Shown piece after piece: positions 42,309 through 49,754 of a DNA stretch of 63,693 nucleotides; position 1 is the stretch's first letter, and each line of letters opens with the position of its first letter. This stretch comes from Candidatus Omnitrophota bacterium. GTDB taxonomy: Bacteria > Omnitrophota > Gorgyraeia > Aquiviventales > Aquiviventaceae. The stretch is from assembly GCA_016206585.1 (NCBI GenBank), contig JACQRE010000158.1, positions 1 through 63,693 of the forward strand, written 5' to 3'. The notes below the pieces were generated by a model that was given only the letters and a program-made list of their open reading frames with translations, did not search any database and had not been told where the DNA came from. The translations under genes were made by a program, and so were the position numbers.

Positions 42309-42390
42309 CCAATTACCAAGGCTCCTTTTGGTGTTTGGTAATTGGCTTTCTCTGTGTTTCTGTGGGATTCTGTGGTTCTGTGGTGTCGGG
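42258..42390. repeat. Hairpin of ACAGAAGC-type units with ATTACCAA core, copy 1
   Basis: The left half contains ACCACAGAAGCACAGAGA units and then AATTACCAA. The right half has TTGGTAATTGG and CTCTGTGTTTCTGTGG...TTCTGTGGTTCTGTGGT. It is composite: an outer CACAGAAG stem with an ATTACCAA-type inner stem. The left half is coding for the upstream protein's end. Confidence 0.8.
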
Positions 42391-42401
42391 AGCCGTGTGA
42401 C

Positions 42402-44321
42402 ATGTGCGGCATCGCAGGGATCGTCCGGTTCGACGGCCGCCCCGTCGAAGAAGAGCTCCTTGAGCGGATGACGCAGATGCTGGCCCACCGGGGCCCGGAT
42501 GGGCAGGGCGTCCAGGCGTTCCGGGCCGGGGCGTTCCAGGCGGGGTTCGGGCATGCGCGGCTGAAGATCATCGATCTCTCCGACGCCGCCGCGCAGCCGA
42601 TGGTGAACGAGGACGGCACGATCGCGGTCGTCTTCAACGGCGAGATCTACAACTACCGCGAACTGCGCCAGGAGCTCCTCCGGCCCGGGATCGCGTGCCG
42701 CACGAGCTCCGACACCGAAGTGATCCTGCGGCTCTACGAGGCCGAGGGGTCCCGCGGGGTGCGGCGGCTCGAGGGGATGTTCGCTTTGGCGATCTGGGAT
42801 GCCCGCACCGGATGCGTCCTCCTCGCCAGGGACCGGGTGGGGAAGAAGCCGCTCTTCTACTACGCCACCCCCGCGCTGGCCGCGTTCGCCTCGGAGATCA
42901 AAGCGCTCGTGTGCCATCCCGACGTCCCGGCCGAGGTCGATGCGGAAGCCCTCCCCGCCTTCTTCCTCTACGGGTATGTGCCCAGCCCCAGGACGGTCTA
43001 CCGCGGGATCCGCAAGCTGGGGCCGGGCGAGCTGATGACCATCCAGGCTGACGGCCGCATCACGCGCGAATCGTACTGGAACCTGGAACTGCCACCGGAG
43101 GCCGACGCCCGTCGCGCGCCCTCGGACGCCGAGGCGATCGCGCGCGTGCGCGAGCTGATGACGGCGGCGGTGCGCCGCCGGATGATCGCCGACGTGCCGC
43201 TCGGGGCCTTCCTGAGCGGCGGGATCGACTCGACGATCGTCGTCGGGCTCATGAGCCAAGCCAGCCGTCGGCCGGTCCGGACCTTCAGCATCGGATTTTC
43301 AAGCGACCCGCGGTTCGACGAGACGCGCTACGCCCGGCTCGCCTCAACCCGGTTCAACACCGCGCACACCGAGTTCGTCGTGGAGCCCTCGGCGATCGAG
43401 CTGGTCGAGCGGCTGGTGTGGCACCACGACGGGCCCTTCGCCGACTCCTCGGCGATCCCGACGTACCTGCTCGCCCAACTGACCCGGCAGCACGTGACGG
43501 TCGCCCTCACCGGCGACGGCGGCGATGAGGTCTTCGCCGGCTACCTACGGTTCTACGCGGCCATCCTCTGCGAGCGCATCCCCTCGCCGGTGCGGCAGGC
43601 GGTCCATCGGCTGCTGGGGGCTACCCCGGAGCGCGCCGCCCACCGTAGCCTCTGGCGCCGGGTGCAGAAGTTCGCCGGGAGTGCGGCCCTGCCGTTTGCG
43701 GAGCGCTTCACCCGCTGGATCTCGGTCTTCTACGAGGACTTGCCCGAGCTGGTTCCCGGCGGGCTGGGCACCGGGGTCGTGCAGGAGGCGCTGCGCCCGG
43801 TCCATGCGGCGCTCGAGGAAGCGGGCGGAGCCTCCCCCCTGTCGCGGCTGCTCGCGCTGAACCTCAAGACCTACCTCCTCGATGACCTGCTGGTCAAGAT
43901 GGATCGCTGCACGATGGCGCACGGGCTGGAGGCGCGCTCGCCGTTTCTGGACCGTGAGCTGCTGGAATACGCCTTCTCGCTGCCGGATGCGATGAAGCTG
44001 CGGTGGGGCCGCACGAAGGTGATCCTCCGCCGCGCGTTCGCCGATCTGGTGCCGCCGGAGATCCTGCAGCGCGGCAAGATGGGGTTCGGCGTGCCGTTGC
44101 AGGCGTGGTTCGCGCGCGACCTGCGCGACTATCTTCAGGATGTGCTGCTGGGTCCCGAGGCGCGGCTGCGCGCGCATGTGGACCACGCGTACGTGCGGCG
44201 GCTCTGGGACGCCCACGTGCGTGGGGAGGCGGATCACTCCCACCGGCTCTGGACGCTCCTCACCTTTGAGGTGTGGCTGCGGCAGGGGCTGCGGCAGCCT
44301 GCGGGGATGGCGCTTCGATGA
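42402..44321 (+). CDS. asnB: Asparagine-synthase-like glutamine amidotransferase
   Basis: A 639-residue two-domain enzyme. Residues 2 to about 200 form the class II glutaminase domain with the N-terminal nucleophile Cys2 (MCGIAGIV), HRGPDGQG and NGEIYNY. The synthetase domain has the PP-loop SGGIDS at 272-277 and GDGGDEVFAGYLR. It may make asparagine, but AsnB paralogues inside glycan loci often amidate uronic acids or other sugar carboxylates; a UDP-HexNAc dehydrogenase in this locus would provide such a target. It starts right after a hairpin repeat and is coupled by ATGA to an RTX-like gene. Confidence 0.88.
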   Translation: MCGIAGIVRFDGRPVEEELLERMTQMLAHRGPDGQGVQAFRAGAFQAGFGHARLKIIDLSDAAAQPMVNEDGTIAVVFNGEIYNYRELRQELLRPGIACRTSSDTEVILRLYEAEGSRGVRRLEGMFALAIWDARTGCVLLARDRVGKKPLFYYATPALAAFASEIKALVCHPDVPAEVDAEALPAFFLYGYVPSPRTVYRGIRKLGPGELMTIQADGRITRESYWNLELPPEADARRAPSDAEAIARVRELMTAAVRRRMIADVPLGAFLSGGIDSTIVVGLMSQASRRPVRTFSIGFSSDPRFDETRYARLASTRFNTAHTEFVVEPSAIELVERLVWHHDGPFADSSAIPTYLLAQLTRQHVTVALTGDGGDEVFAGYLRFYAAILCERIPSPVRQAVHRLLGATPERAAHRSLWRRVQKFAGSAALPFAERFTRWISVFYEDLPELVPGGLGTGVVQEALRPVHAALEEAGGASPLSRLLALNLKTYLLDDLLVKMDRCTMAHGLEARSPFLDRELLEYAFSLPDAMKLRWGRTKVILRRAFADLVPPEILQRGKMGFGVPLQAWFARDLRDYLQDVLLGPEARLRAHVDHAYVRRLWDAHVRGEADHSHRLWTLLTFEVWLRQGLRQPAGMALR

Positions 44322-45595
44322 TGAAACGCGTGAAGGGGTGGATGGCCGTGCAGCTCCTCGTGACCGGCACAGGCGTGGGGCTGGGGCTCTGGCTCGTGCA
44401 CGTCGGGACCCTTCGAGGGGCCGGAGGCAGCGACCGGCTGCGCGGCACGCCGGAGAGCGAGACGATCCTGGGTCTTGGCGGCGACGACGAGATTGACGGA
44501 CTCGCCGGCCGGGATTTGCTCTACGGCCACGACGGCGATGACGTCCTGAGGGGCGGCGACGGCGATGATCTCCTGGTGGGCCTCCAGGGGAGCGACCGGC
44601 TCGAAGGGGGTGCTGGGGCCGATCTGCTGAATGGGGGCGGCGGGGATGATACGCTCGATGGCGGCGCGGGCGATGACGTCCTGAGCGGGCTGGACGGCCA
44701 CGACACGCTCATCGGCGGAGGCGGCAACGACCGGCTGGAGGCGGATGCCGGCAACGACCGCTTGGAGGGCGGGCCGGGCGATGACGCGCTCTTGGCGGGA
44801 CCTGGAGACGATGTGCTCATCGGGTCGGCAGGCGACGACACGCTGAGTGCCGGCGAGGGCGATGACCGCCTCGACGGAGGGGCCGGCGATGATCAGCTGT
44901 TCGGGGACGCCGGCAACGACCGTCTCGATGGCGCAGACGGGCACGATCTCCTTGAGGGCGGCGAGGGCGCGGATCAGCTGGCGGGGGGTCCGGGGAACGA
45001 CCGCTTGGACGGCGGTTCCGGCGATGATGAGTTGGACGGCGGCGCGGGCCACGATCTCCTGGACGGCGGCGCGGGCCGCGACCGGTTGATTGGCGGATCC
45101 GGCGATGACATCGTGCGGGGGCTGGGTGGCGACGATGTCCTCGAAGGGGGCGACGGCAACGACCAGCTGCTTGATGAGGTGGGTGGCAACGATACATTGG
45201 ACGGCGGGACGGGCGATGACCGGCTCTCCGGCTACCTGGGCGATGACCATCTGCTCGGCGGGGAAGGGGATGATCGCTTGGACGGCGACAAGGGCGACGA
45301 CCGCCTCGACGGCGGGGCGGGCGATGACCAGCTCCAGTTGGGCGATGGCGATGACCATGGTTCTGACGGAACGGGCTCGGATCAGGTCGAGGGCGGGCCG
45401 GGCAGCGATACGATTGAGCTCGTGCAGGATGGCACGGCTGACCGCGTGTCCGCAGGGTCCGGCGATGACGCGATGTGGGTTCATTTCGACAGCGGGCCCG
45501 ATGAGATTGTCTGTGGGGAGGGCACGGATACGGTGGATCTCCATGGCAACACGCAGGCGCGCGTGGCGGCGGATTGCGAGCAGGTGATCCCCTGA
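44318..45595 (+). CDS. RTX-type calcium-binding repeat protein with N-terminal signal anchor
   Basis: A 425-residue protein. After MMKRVKGW comes a hydrophobic segment (about 9-32) that could be a signal peptide or anchor. From about residue 45 to 370 it consists of glycine/aspartate nonapeptides of the GGxGxDxLx type (GGDGDDLLVG, GGAGDDVLSG and so on), which form a calcium-loaded parallel beta-roll. The C-terminal part (about 370-425) has DEIVCGEGTDTV and ADCEQV, a Cys pair that could form a disulfide. There is no type I secretion system in the window. ATG 44318 overlaps the AsnB stop, so it is translated with AsnB. The strict repeats may partly explain unusual codon patterns. Confidence 0.88.
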   Translation: MMKRVKGWMAVQLLVTGTGVGLGLWLVHVGTLRGAGGSDRLRGTPESETILGLGGDDEIDGLAGRDLLYGHDGDDVLRGGDGDDLLVGLQGSDRLEGGAGADLLNGGGGDDTLDGGAGDDVLSGLDGHDTLIGGGGNDRLEADAGNDRLEGGPGDDALLAGPGDDVLIGSAGDDTLSAGEGDDRLDGGAGDDQLFGDAGNDRLDGADGHDLLEGGEGADQLAGGPGNDRLDGGSGDDELDGGAGHDLLDGGAGRDRLIGGSGDDIVRGLGGDDVLEGGDGNDQLLDEVGGNDTLDGGTGDDRLSGYLGDDHLLGGEGDDRLDGDKGDDRLDGGAGDDQLQLGDGDDHGSDGTGSDQVEGGPGSDTIELVQDGTADRVSAGSGDDAMWVHFDSGPDEIVCGEGTDTVDLHGNTQARVAADCEQVIP

Positions 45596-45596
45596 C

Positions 45597-45692
45597 ACCA
45601 CAGATGACACAGAAGCCACACAGAACCACAGAGGGAGGCGGCTTATTCACACGCTTCTGTGCTTCTGTGGATTTCTGTGATTTTGTGGTGCG
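45597..45692. repeat. Hairpin of ACAGAAGC-type units, copy 2
   Basis: ACACCACAGATGACACAGAAGCC on the left is complementary to the CTTCTGTGCTTCTGTGG...TGATTTTGTGGTG run on the right. It starts 2 nt after the RTX-gene stop and ends about 20 nt before the promoter-like site. Confidence 0.8.
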
Positions 45693-45712
45693 GGTGGTTC
45701 AGGGGATTCCGC

Positions 45713-45741
45713 TTGACACGATTTCGGTTGTGCGGTACGTT
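45713..45741 (+). promoter_or_regulatory. Sigma70-like promoter for the second operon
   Basis: TTGACA at 45713-45718 and TACGTT at 45736-45741 are separated by 17 bp. It lies 56 nt before the regulator gene at 45797, in one of the few intergenic gaps of the window not wholly occupied by repeats. Confidence 0.6.
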
Positions 45742-45753
45742 CATGCAGTGAAC
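45739..45753. promoter_or_regulatory. Candidate operator overlapping the promoter
   Basis: GTTCA and TGAAC flank a 5 nt spacer (TGCAG), making a 15 bp inverted repeat that overlaps the -10 hexamer. It is well placed for repression by the winged-helix protein encoded just downstream. Confidence 0.45.
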
Positions 45754-45796
45754 ACCATCCTTCCGCGATGCGCCCTCCTCGGCGCTGTGGGGTGCG

Positions 45797-46423
45797 ATGA
45801 ACCCTGACGCCTATCGCGAACTCAAAGTGCTCGAAGAGCTGTCCCACAATGCCGATCACACCCAGCGGCATCTGGCCAAGCAACTTGGGGTCGCACTGGG
45901 CCTGACCAACCTCATGATCAAGCGGCTGGTCCGGAAGGGCTATGTCAAGATCGTGAACCTCCAGCGCAACCGCATTCGCTATCTGGTCACCCCCCAGGGC
46001 ATTGCCGAGAAGACCCGCCTCACCTACGAGTACCTGGAGTACTCCCTCTATCTGTATCGCCGCGTCCGCGAGGTGCTCCAGCAGCGCATGCGCGAGGTCG
46101 GCGAGCGCGGCGGGAAGGACATCGTGCTCTTCGGGGTCGGGGAGCTCGCCGAGGTCGCCTACCTGACGATCCGGGGGCAGGGGCTCAACCTCGTGGGGGT
46201 CGTGGATGACCGGGTGGCCGGCACGACGTTTCTGGGGCTGGCCGTGTCGCCCTCCGAGGCGCTGCCGGCCCTGCAGTTCGACGCCGTGATCGTCAGCTCC
46301 CTGGATAACGAGTTGGTCGGACTGAACAGGCTCCAGGAACTGGGAATCGACCGGGCACGCATCATCGTCATGGAGCAGCGCGGCTCGCAGATTCACCCGG
46401 TCCTGCCGGGAGCCAGCCGATGA
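45797..46423 (+). CDS. MarR-type EPS-locus regulator fused to a Rossmann-like domain
   Basis: A 208-residue protein. Residues about 1-100 are a winged helix (AYRELKVLEELSHNADHTQRHLAKQLGVALGLTNLMIKRLVRKGYVKI, then TPQGIAEKTRLTYEYLEYS) that matches the MarR-family EPS-associated regulator type. Residues about 108-208 begin DIVLFGVGELAEVAYLTIRGQGLNLVGVVDD, a Rossmann-like strand-glycine loop-helix as in PglD N-terminal or CoA-binding domains, which could sense a nucleotide sugar. It is the first gene after a promoter-like site with an inverted repeat. The stop lies in the left ATGA of the third repeat element. Confidence 0.8.
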   Translation: MNPDAYRELKVLEELSHNADHTQRHLAKQLGVALGLTNLMIKRLVRKGYVKIVNLQRNRIRYLVTPQGIAEKTRLTYEYLEYSLYLYRRVREVLQQRMREVGERGGKDIVLFGVGELAEVAYLTIRGQGLNLVGVVDDRVAGTTFLGLAVSPSEALPALQFDAVIVSSLDNELVGLNRLQELGIDRARIIVMEQRGSQIHPVLPGASR

Positions 46424-46560
46424 TCCCACCACCTGCGCCGGCCACGCCGGTGGCGTGGCCGCGAGGCGCTCGAATGAGTCGACACGTCATGAGAGTGATG
46501 CAACTACTGAACGGCCTCGCCACGGCGGCGTGCCGCCGTGGGGCGCAGGTGGTGGGATGA
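46420..46560. mobile_element. ATGA-bounded inverted-repeat element, copy 3
   Basis: A 133 bp insert lies between ATGA 46420-46423 (regulator stop) and ATGA 46557-46560 (start of the transglutaminase-like gene). Ends TCCCACCACCTGCGCC and GGGCGCAGGTGGTGGG are complementary. Inner stems GGCCACGCC/GGCGTGGCC and CCACGGCGGC/GCCGCCGTGG lie near either end. The size is identical to copy 1. Confidence 0.8.
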
Positions 46561-47294
46561 GCCAACGCACTGGGCGTGCGAGGCGCCTTCGCTGGCTGCT
46601 CATCGGGTCGCTCGCGCTGACAGCGCTCATCGGGTCGTTGACCGCCACGCTCACGACCCGCCAGGGCGTGAACTTCCAGGTCACCGCCGCCCCGCTTCCT
46701 GCCTACGTCAAGGCGATCGATTTCCTCCATCGCGACGCGCACTACTACCTCCTTGCCCGGGAGATCACCCGGGGCCTGCCGGCGGGCCGCCGCGCGGCGG
46801 CCGACCGCGACCGCGCGCTGGCCGTCTTCCGCTGGACGCAGGAGCACCTGCGCCCGACACCGGAAGGCTGGCCCGTCGTCGATGACCACATCCTGCACAT
46901 CATCATCCGGGGACACGGTGTCGCGGATCAGTACGCGGATGTCTTCACTACCCTCTCGACATACGCTGGCGTGCCGGCCTTCTGGCAGCCGATCCGTGAG
47001 CCGGCCTCGGGCCGGACGCTCATCCTCTCCTATGCGAAGGTGGACGGCCGCTGGGCCGTCTTCGACGTGTTCCACGGGGTGGTCTTCAGCCGGCCGAGCG
47101 GGGAGCTCATCAGCGCGGAGGAATTGGCCGCGGACCCCGCGCTGGCGGATGTCGCCTCCGGAAGCCTCCCCTACCGCCAGCTCTTGACGGGTTATCGCGC
47201 CCCGGTGGTGCCGCGTCCCTTGCGCGCCGAACTGCAGATGCCGTGGCCCCGGGCGGTCCACACGTTGCATCAGATGGTTGGAGGCACCAGGTAA
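46557..47294 (+). CDS. Membrane-anchored transglutaminase-like protein lacking the catalytic Cys
   Basis: A 245-residue protein with one N-terminal hydrophobic segment (about residues 13-32). The rest resembles transglutaminase-like proteins found in exopolysaccharide loci: AVFRWTQEHLRPTPEGWPVVDDHI and RGHGVADQYADVFTTLSTYAGVPAF. In active transglutaminases a Cys sits shortly after the glycines of the RGxGxC-like helix; here GVADQ has no Cys, whereas the later His/Asp-type strands (YAKVDGRWAVFDVFHGV) remain. It is probably a binding or assembly protein. The ATG is the right border of repeat copy 3. Confidence 0.7.
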   Translation: MSQRTGRARRLRWLLIGSLALTALIGSLTATLTTRQGVNFQVTAAPLPAYVKAIDFLHRDAHYYLLAREITRGLPAGRRAAADRDRALAVFRWTQEHLRPTPEGWPVVDDHILHIIIRGHGVADQYADVFTTLSTYAGVPAFWQPIREPASGRTLILSYAKVDGRWAVFDVFHGVVFSRPSGELISAEELAADPALADVASGSLPYRQLLTGYRAPVVPRPLRAELQMPWPRAVHTLHQMVGGTR

Positions 47295-48040
47295 TGCCGC
47301 CCTCGTCGCGCGTGCTCGCGATCATTCCCGCCCGGGGCGGCTCCAAAGGGATGCCACGGAAGAACCTGCGGCTGCTGGGCGGCGAGCCGCTCATCGTGCA
47401 CACCATCCGGCACGCCCAGCAGGCGACGCAGATCGACCACATCGCGGTCTCCACCGATGATGAGGAGATTGCGGCGGTGTCGCGCACGACCGGCGCCGAC
47501 GTGATCCGCCGCCCGGCCGAGCTGGCGACCGACACCGCCTCCTCCGAGGCGTCGCTCCTCCATGCGCTGGACGTCTTGGCGCGCGAGCAGTGGATTCGCC
47601 CCGAGCTGGTCGTCTTGCTCCAGTGCACCTCGCCGCTGCGAGCGCCCGACGATATCGATCGGGCGATCGCCACCTTGCGGCGCCAACGCGCCGATTCGCT
47701 CTTCTCCGCGTGCCGAAGCCATGCCTTCGTGTGGCGTCACACCGCCCGCGGGCCGATCTGCCTGACCTATGACTTCCGCCGCCGGAAGCCCCGCCAACAG
47801 CTTCCGCCTGCATGGGTGGAGAACGGGTCCATCTACCTCACCACGTCGGCTGCGCTGCGCAAGAGCCGCAACCGCCTGAGCGGGACGATCGCGGTCCATG
47901 AGATGTCGCCGCTCGACTCGTTCCAGGTGGACACCGAGGAGGACTTTGCCCTCATCGAGCAGCTCTGGGCGCTGCGCCACCGCAGTCACCAGGAGACACC
48001 GCGGGCGGCTCGCCGTGCGGTGGCTCAAGCCAGGAGCTGA
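47294..48040 (+). CDS. neuA: CMP-nonulosonate (acylneuraminate) cytidylyltransferase
   Basis: A 248-residue nucleotidyltransferase that activates a nonulosonic acid with CTP. IPARGGSKGMPRKNLRLLGG (about residues 11-30) is the NeuA/KdsB signature, followed by STDDEEIAAV, LLQCTSPLRAPDDID and ENGSIYL. VDTEEDF near the end is also typical. It lies next to a NeuB gene, so the pair would make and activate a sialic-, legionaminic- or pseudaminic-type acid. It begins at the last base of the previous stop (TAATG). Confidence 0.85.
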   Translation: MPPSSRVLAIIPARGGSKGMPRKNLRLLGGEPLIVHTIRHAQQATQIDHIAVSTDDEEIAAVSRTTGADVIRRPAELATDTASSEASLLHALDVLAREQWIRPELVVLLQCTSPLRAPDDIDRAIATLRRQRADSLFSACRSHAFVWRHTARGPICLTYDFRRRKPRQQLPPAWVENGSIYLTTSAALRKSRNRLSGTIAVHEMSPLDSFQVDTEEDFALIEQLWALRHRSHQETPRAARRAVAQARS

Positions 48041-48045
48041 GCGGC

Positions 48046-48924
48046 ATGGGACGCACGGTGTCGATGGCCGGCAGGCTGGTCGGGGAGGGGCAGCCCGTCT
48101 GCATCGTCGCGGAAATCGGCATCAATCACAACGGCGACGTCGAAACGGCCACACGGCTCATCGACGCGGCGGCCGAGGCCGGGTGCGACGCGGTCAAGTT
48201 CCAGAAACGCACGCCGGAGCGCTGCGTCCCGCGGGAGCAGTGGGGCGTCCCGCGTGACACGCCGTGGGGCGTCATGCCGTACATCGACTACCGCCACCGT
48301 CTGGAGTTCGGCGCGGAGGCGTACCAGGCCATCGACCGCCACTGCCGCGCGCGCGCCATCCCCTGGTTCGCCTCCTGCTGGGACGAGCCCGCGGTCGAGG
48401 CGATGGCGCCGTTCGATCTGCCGTGCTACAAGGTCGCCTCGGCTCACCTGACGAATGACGCCCTCCTGCGCGCGCTGCGCACCACCGGACGGCCGATCAT
48501 CCTCTCCACCGGCATGAGCACGCTCGAGCAGATCCGGCACGCGGTGGATGTCCTGGGGGACGAGGAGCTCGTGCTGCTCCACTGCACGAGCACGTACCCC
48601 GCGAAGCCGGAGGAGCTCAACCTGCGCATGATCGAGACGCTGCGGCGGACCTTCGCCTGCCCGGTCGGCTATTCCGGCCACGAGGTGGGGCTCCAGACGA
48701 GCCTGGCCGCGGCGGCCTTGGGGGCCTGCCTGATCGAGCGGCACATCACGCTCGACCGGGCGATGTGGGGCAGCGACCAGGCCGCGTCGGTCGAGCCGCA
48801 GGGGTTCGCGCGGCTCGTGCGCGACATCCGTGTGATCGAGTCCGCCATGGGCGACGGCGTCAAGCGCGTGTACGAGAGTGAGCGGCCGGTGATGGCGCGA
48901 CTGCGCAAGCCGGTGGCGGCGTGA
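48046..48924 (+). CDS. neuB: NeuB-type synthase lacking the C-terminal SAF domain
   Basis: A 292-residue protein with the NeuB TIM barrel: VAEIGINHNGDVETA (about residues 21-35), CDAVKFQKR, PCYKVASAHLTND, ILSTGMST and the VGYSGHEVGL metal site, then IERHITLDR. NeuB enzymes condense phosphoenolpyruvate with an N-acylated hexose. The usual C-terminal antifreeze-like SAF domain (about 60 residues) that closes the active site of the partner subunit is missing, unlike in the second copy at 55949. It may form a different dimer or accept a different substrate. It is coupled by TGATG to the next gene. Confidence 0.82.
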   Translation: MGRTVSMAGRLVGEGQPVCIVAEIGINHNGDVETATRLIDAAAEAGCDAVKFQKRTPERCVPREQWGVPRDTPWGVMPYIDYRHRLEFGAEAYQAIDRHCRARAIPWFASCWDEPAVEAMAPFDLPCYKVASAHLTNDALLRALRTTGRPIILSTGMSTLEQIRHAVDVLGDEELVLLHCTSTYPAKPEELNLRMIETLRRTFACPVGYSGHEVGLQTSLAAAALGACLIERHITLDRAMWGSDQAASVEPQGFARLVRDIRVIESAMGDGVKRVYESERPVMARLRKPVAA

Positions 48925-49754
48925 TGGCGACGGCGCTGGACCGGCTCTACGCCTGGGCGCCGTGGCTCTACCGGTACGCGATGTCCCGCGGCTGGATCGC
49001 GGAGCACAAGTGGATCGACATCGGGGCGGAGCGGTTCGACGACTACCTCGCCGATTCGCATCCGGACCGTGCGTGGTTCGTCAACTGGTGCGCCGCTCAG
49101 CGCCCCTGTACGGTGCTGGAGATCGGGGCCGGCGCGATGCACGAGATCAAGCAGCTGAGGGCGCTGGGCCATCTGGCGTCGGACATCCGGTACACCGTGA
49201 TGGATATCGCCCCGCAGTTGCTGGCCGAAGGCCGGAAGCATCTGCCGGACGTCACGTTCGTGAAGGGGTCGATCAACCGGATCCCGCTGCCGGATGACGC
49301 GTTCGATCTGGTCTGCTGCCGGGCGGTGCTCGAGCACCAGCCCGGCTACCGCCGCCCGATCGAGGAGATGCTGCGGGTCAGCCGTCGGTACGTCGTGGTG
49401 AACCTGTTCCGCTGGGCGATGGACCGGGACGTGATCGCGCGGGGCAAGTACTATTCGAACGCGTATCACATTGAGCCGCTCCTGGCGTTCGCGGGGTCCG
49501 TCAGCGGCCGCGTGCTGCCCATCCTGATCCCCCGTGGGAACGAACCGGGGCTCAACCGGTACGAGGATCCGACGATCCGGCGCAACGGCGACCACTTGGT
49601 CCTCGTGATGGCCAAACGTCCGGACGATTCGCTCGACGGCGCCCTGCAGTGGCTGGAGCGGCTGGGCATCCGGCACATGGCGAACCCCGATCACCAGGTG
49701 CTCGCCGGCGGGACGGCCCACGCGGCGCGGCAGGCCGAGGAGTTGGCGACGTGA
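48924..49754 (+). CDS. Class I SAM-dependent methyltransferase
   Basis: A 276-residue protein with VLEIGAGAMHEIKQL (motif I), YTVMDIAPQLLAEG, PLPDDAFDLVCCRAVLEHQPGYRRPIEEMLRV and YVVVNLFR. It starts at ATG 48924 overlapping the previous stop (GTGATG; GTG 48921 is possible too). Its end overlaps the next gene by GTGA. The acceptor is unknown. Confidence 0.78.
   Translation: MATALDRLYAWAPWLYRYAMSRGWIAEHKWIDIGAERFDDYLADSHPDRAWFVNWCAAQRPCTVLEIGAGAMHEIKQLRALGHLASDIRYTVMDIAPQLLAEGRKHLPDVTFVKGSINRIPLPDDAFDLVCCRAVLEHQPGYRRPIEEMLRVSRRYVVVNLFRWAMDRDVIARGKYYSNAYHIEPLLAFAGSVSGRVLPILIPRGNEPGLNRYEDPTIRRNGDHLVLVMAKRPDDSLDGALQWLERLGIRHMANPDHQVLAGGTAHAARQAEELAT

Noticed and set aside
42258..42390. CRISPR array
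   Set aside because: The short repeated units are 7-8 bp, degenerate and arranged as complementary halves; there are no uniform spacers and no cas genes.
42402..44321. Plain housekeeping asparagine synthetase
   Set aside because: There are two divergent copies, both embedded in and coupled to glycan genes, which favours a role on sugars; asparagine synthesis is still possible for either one.
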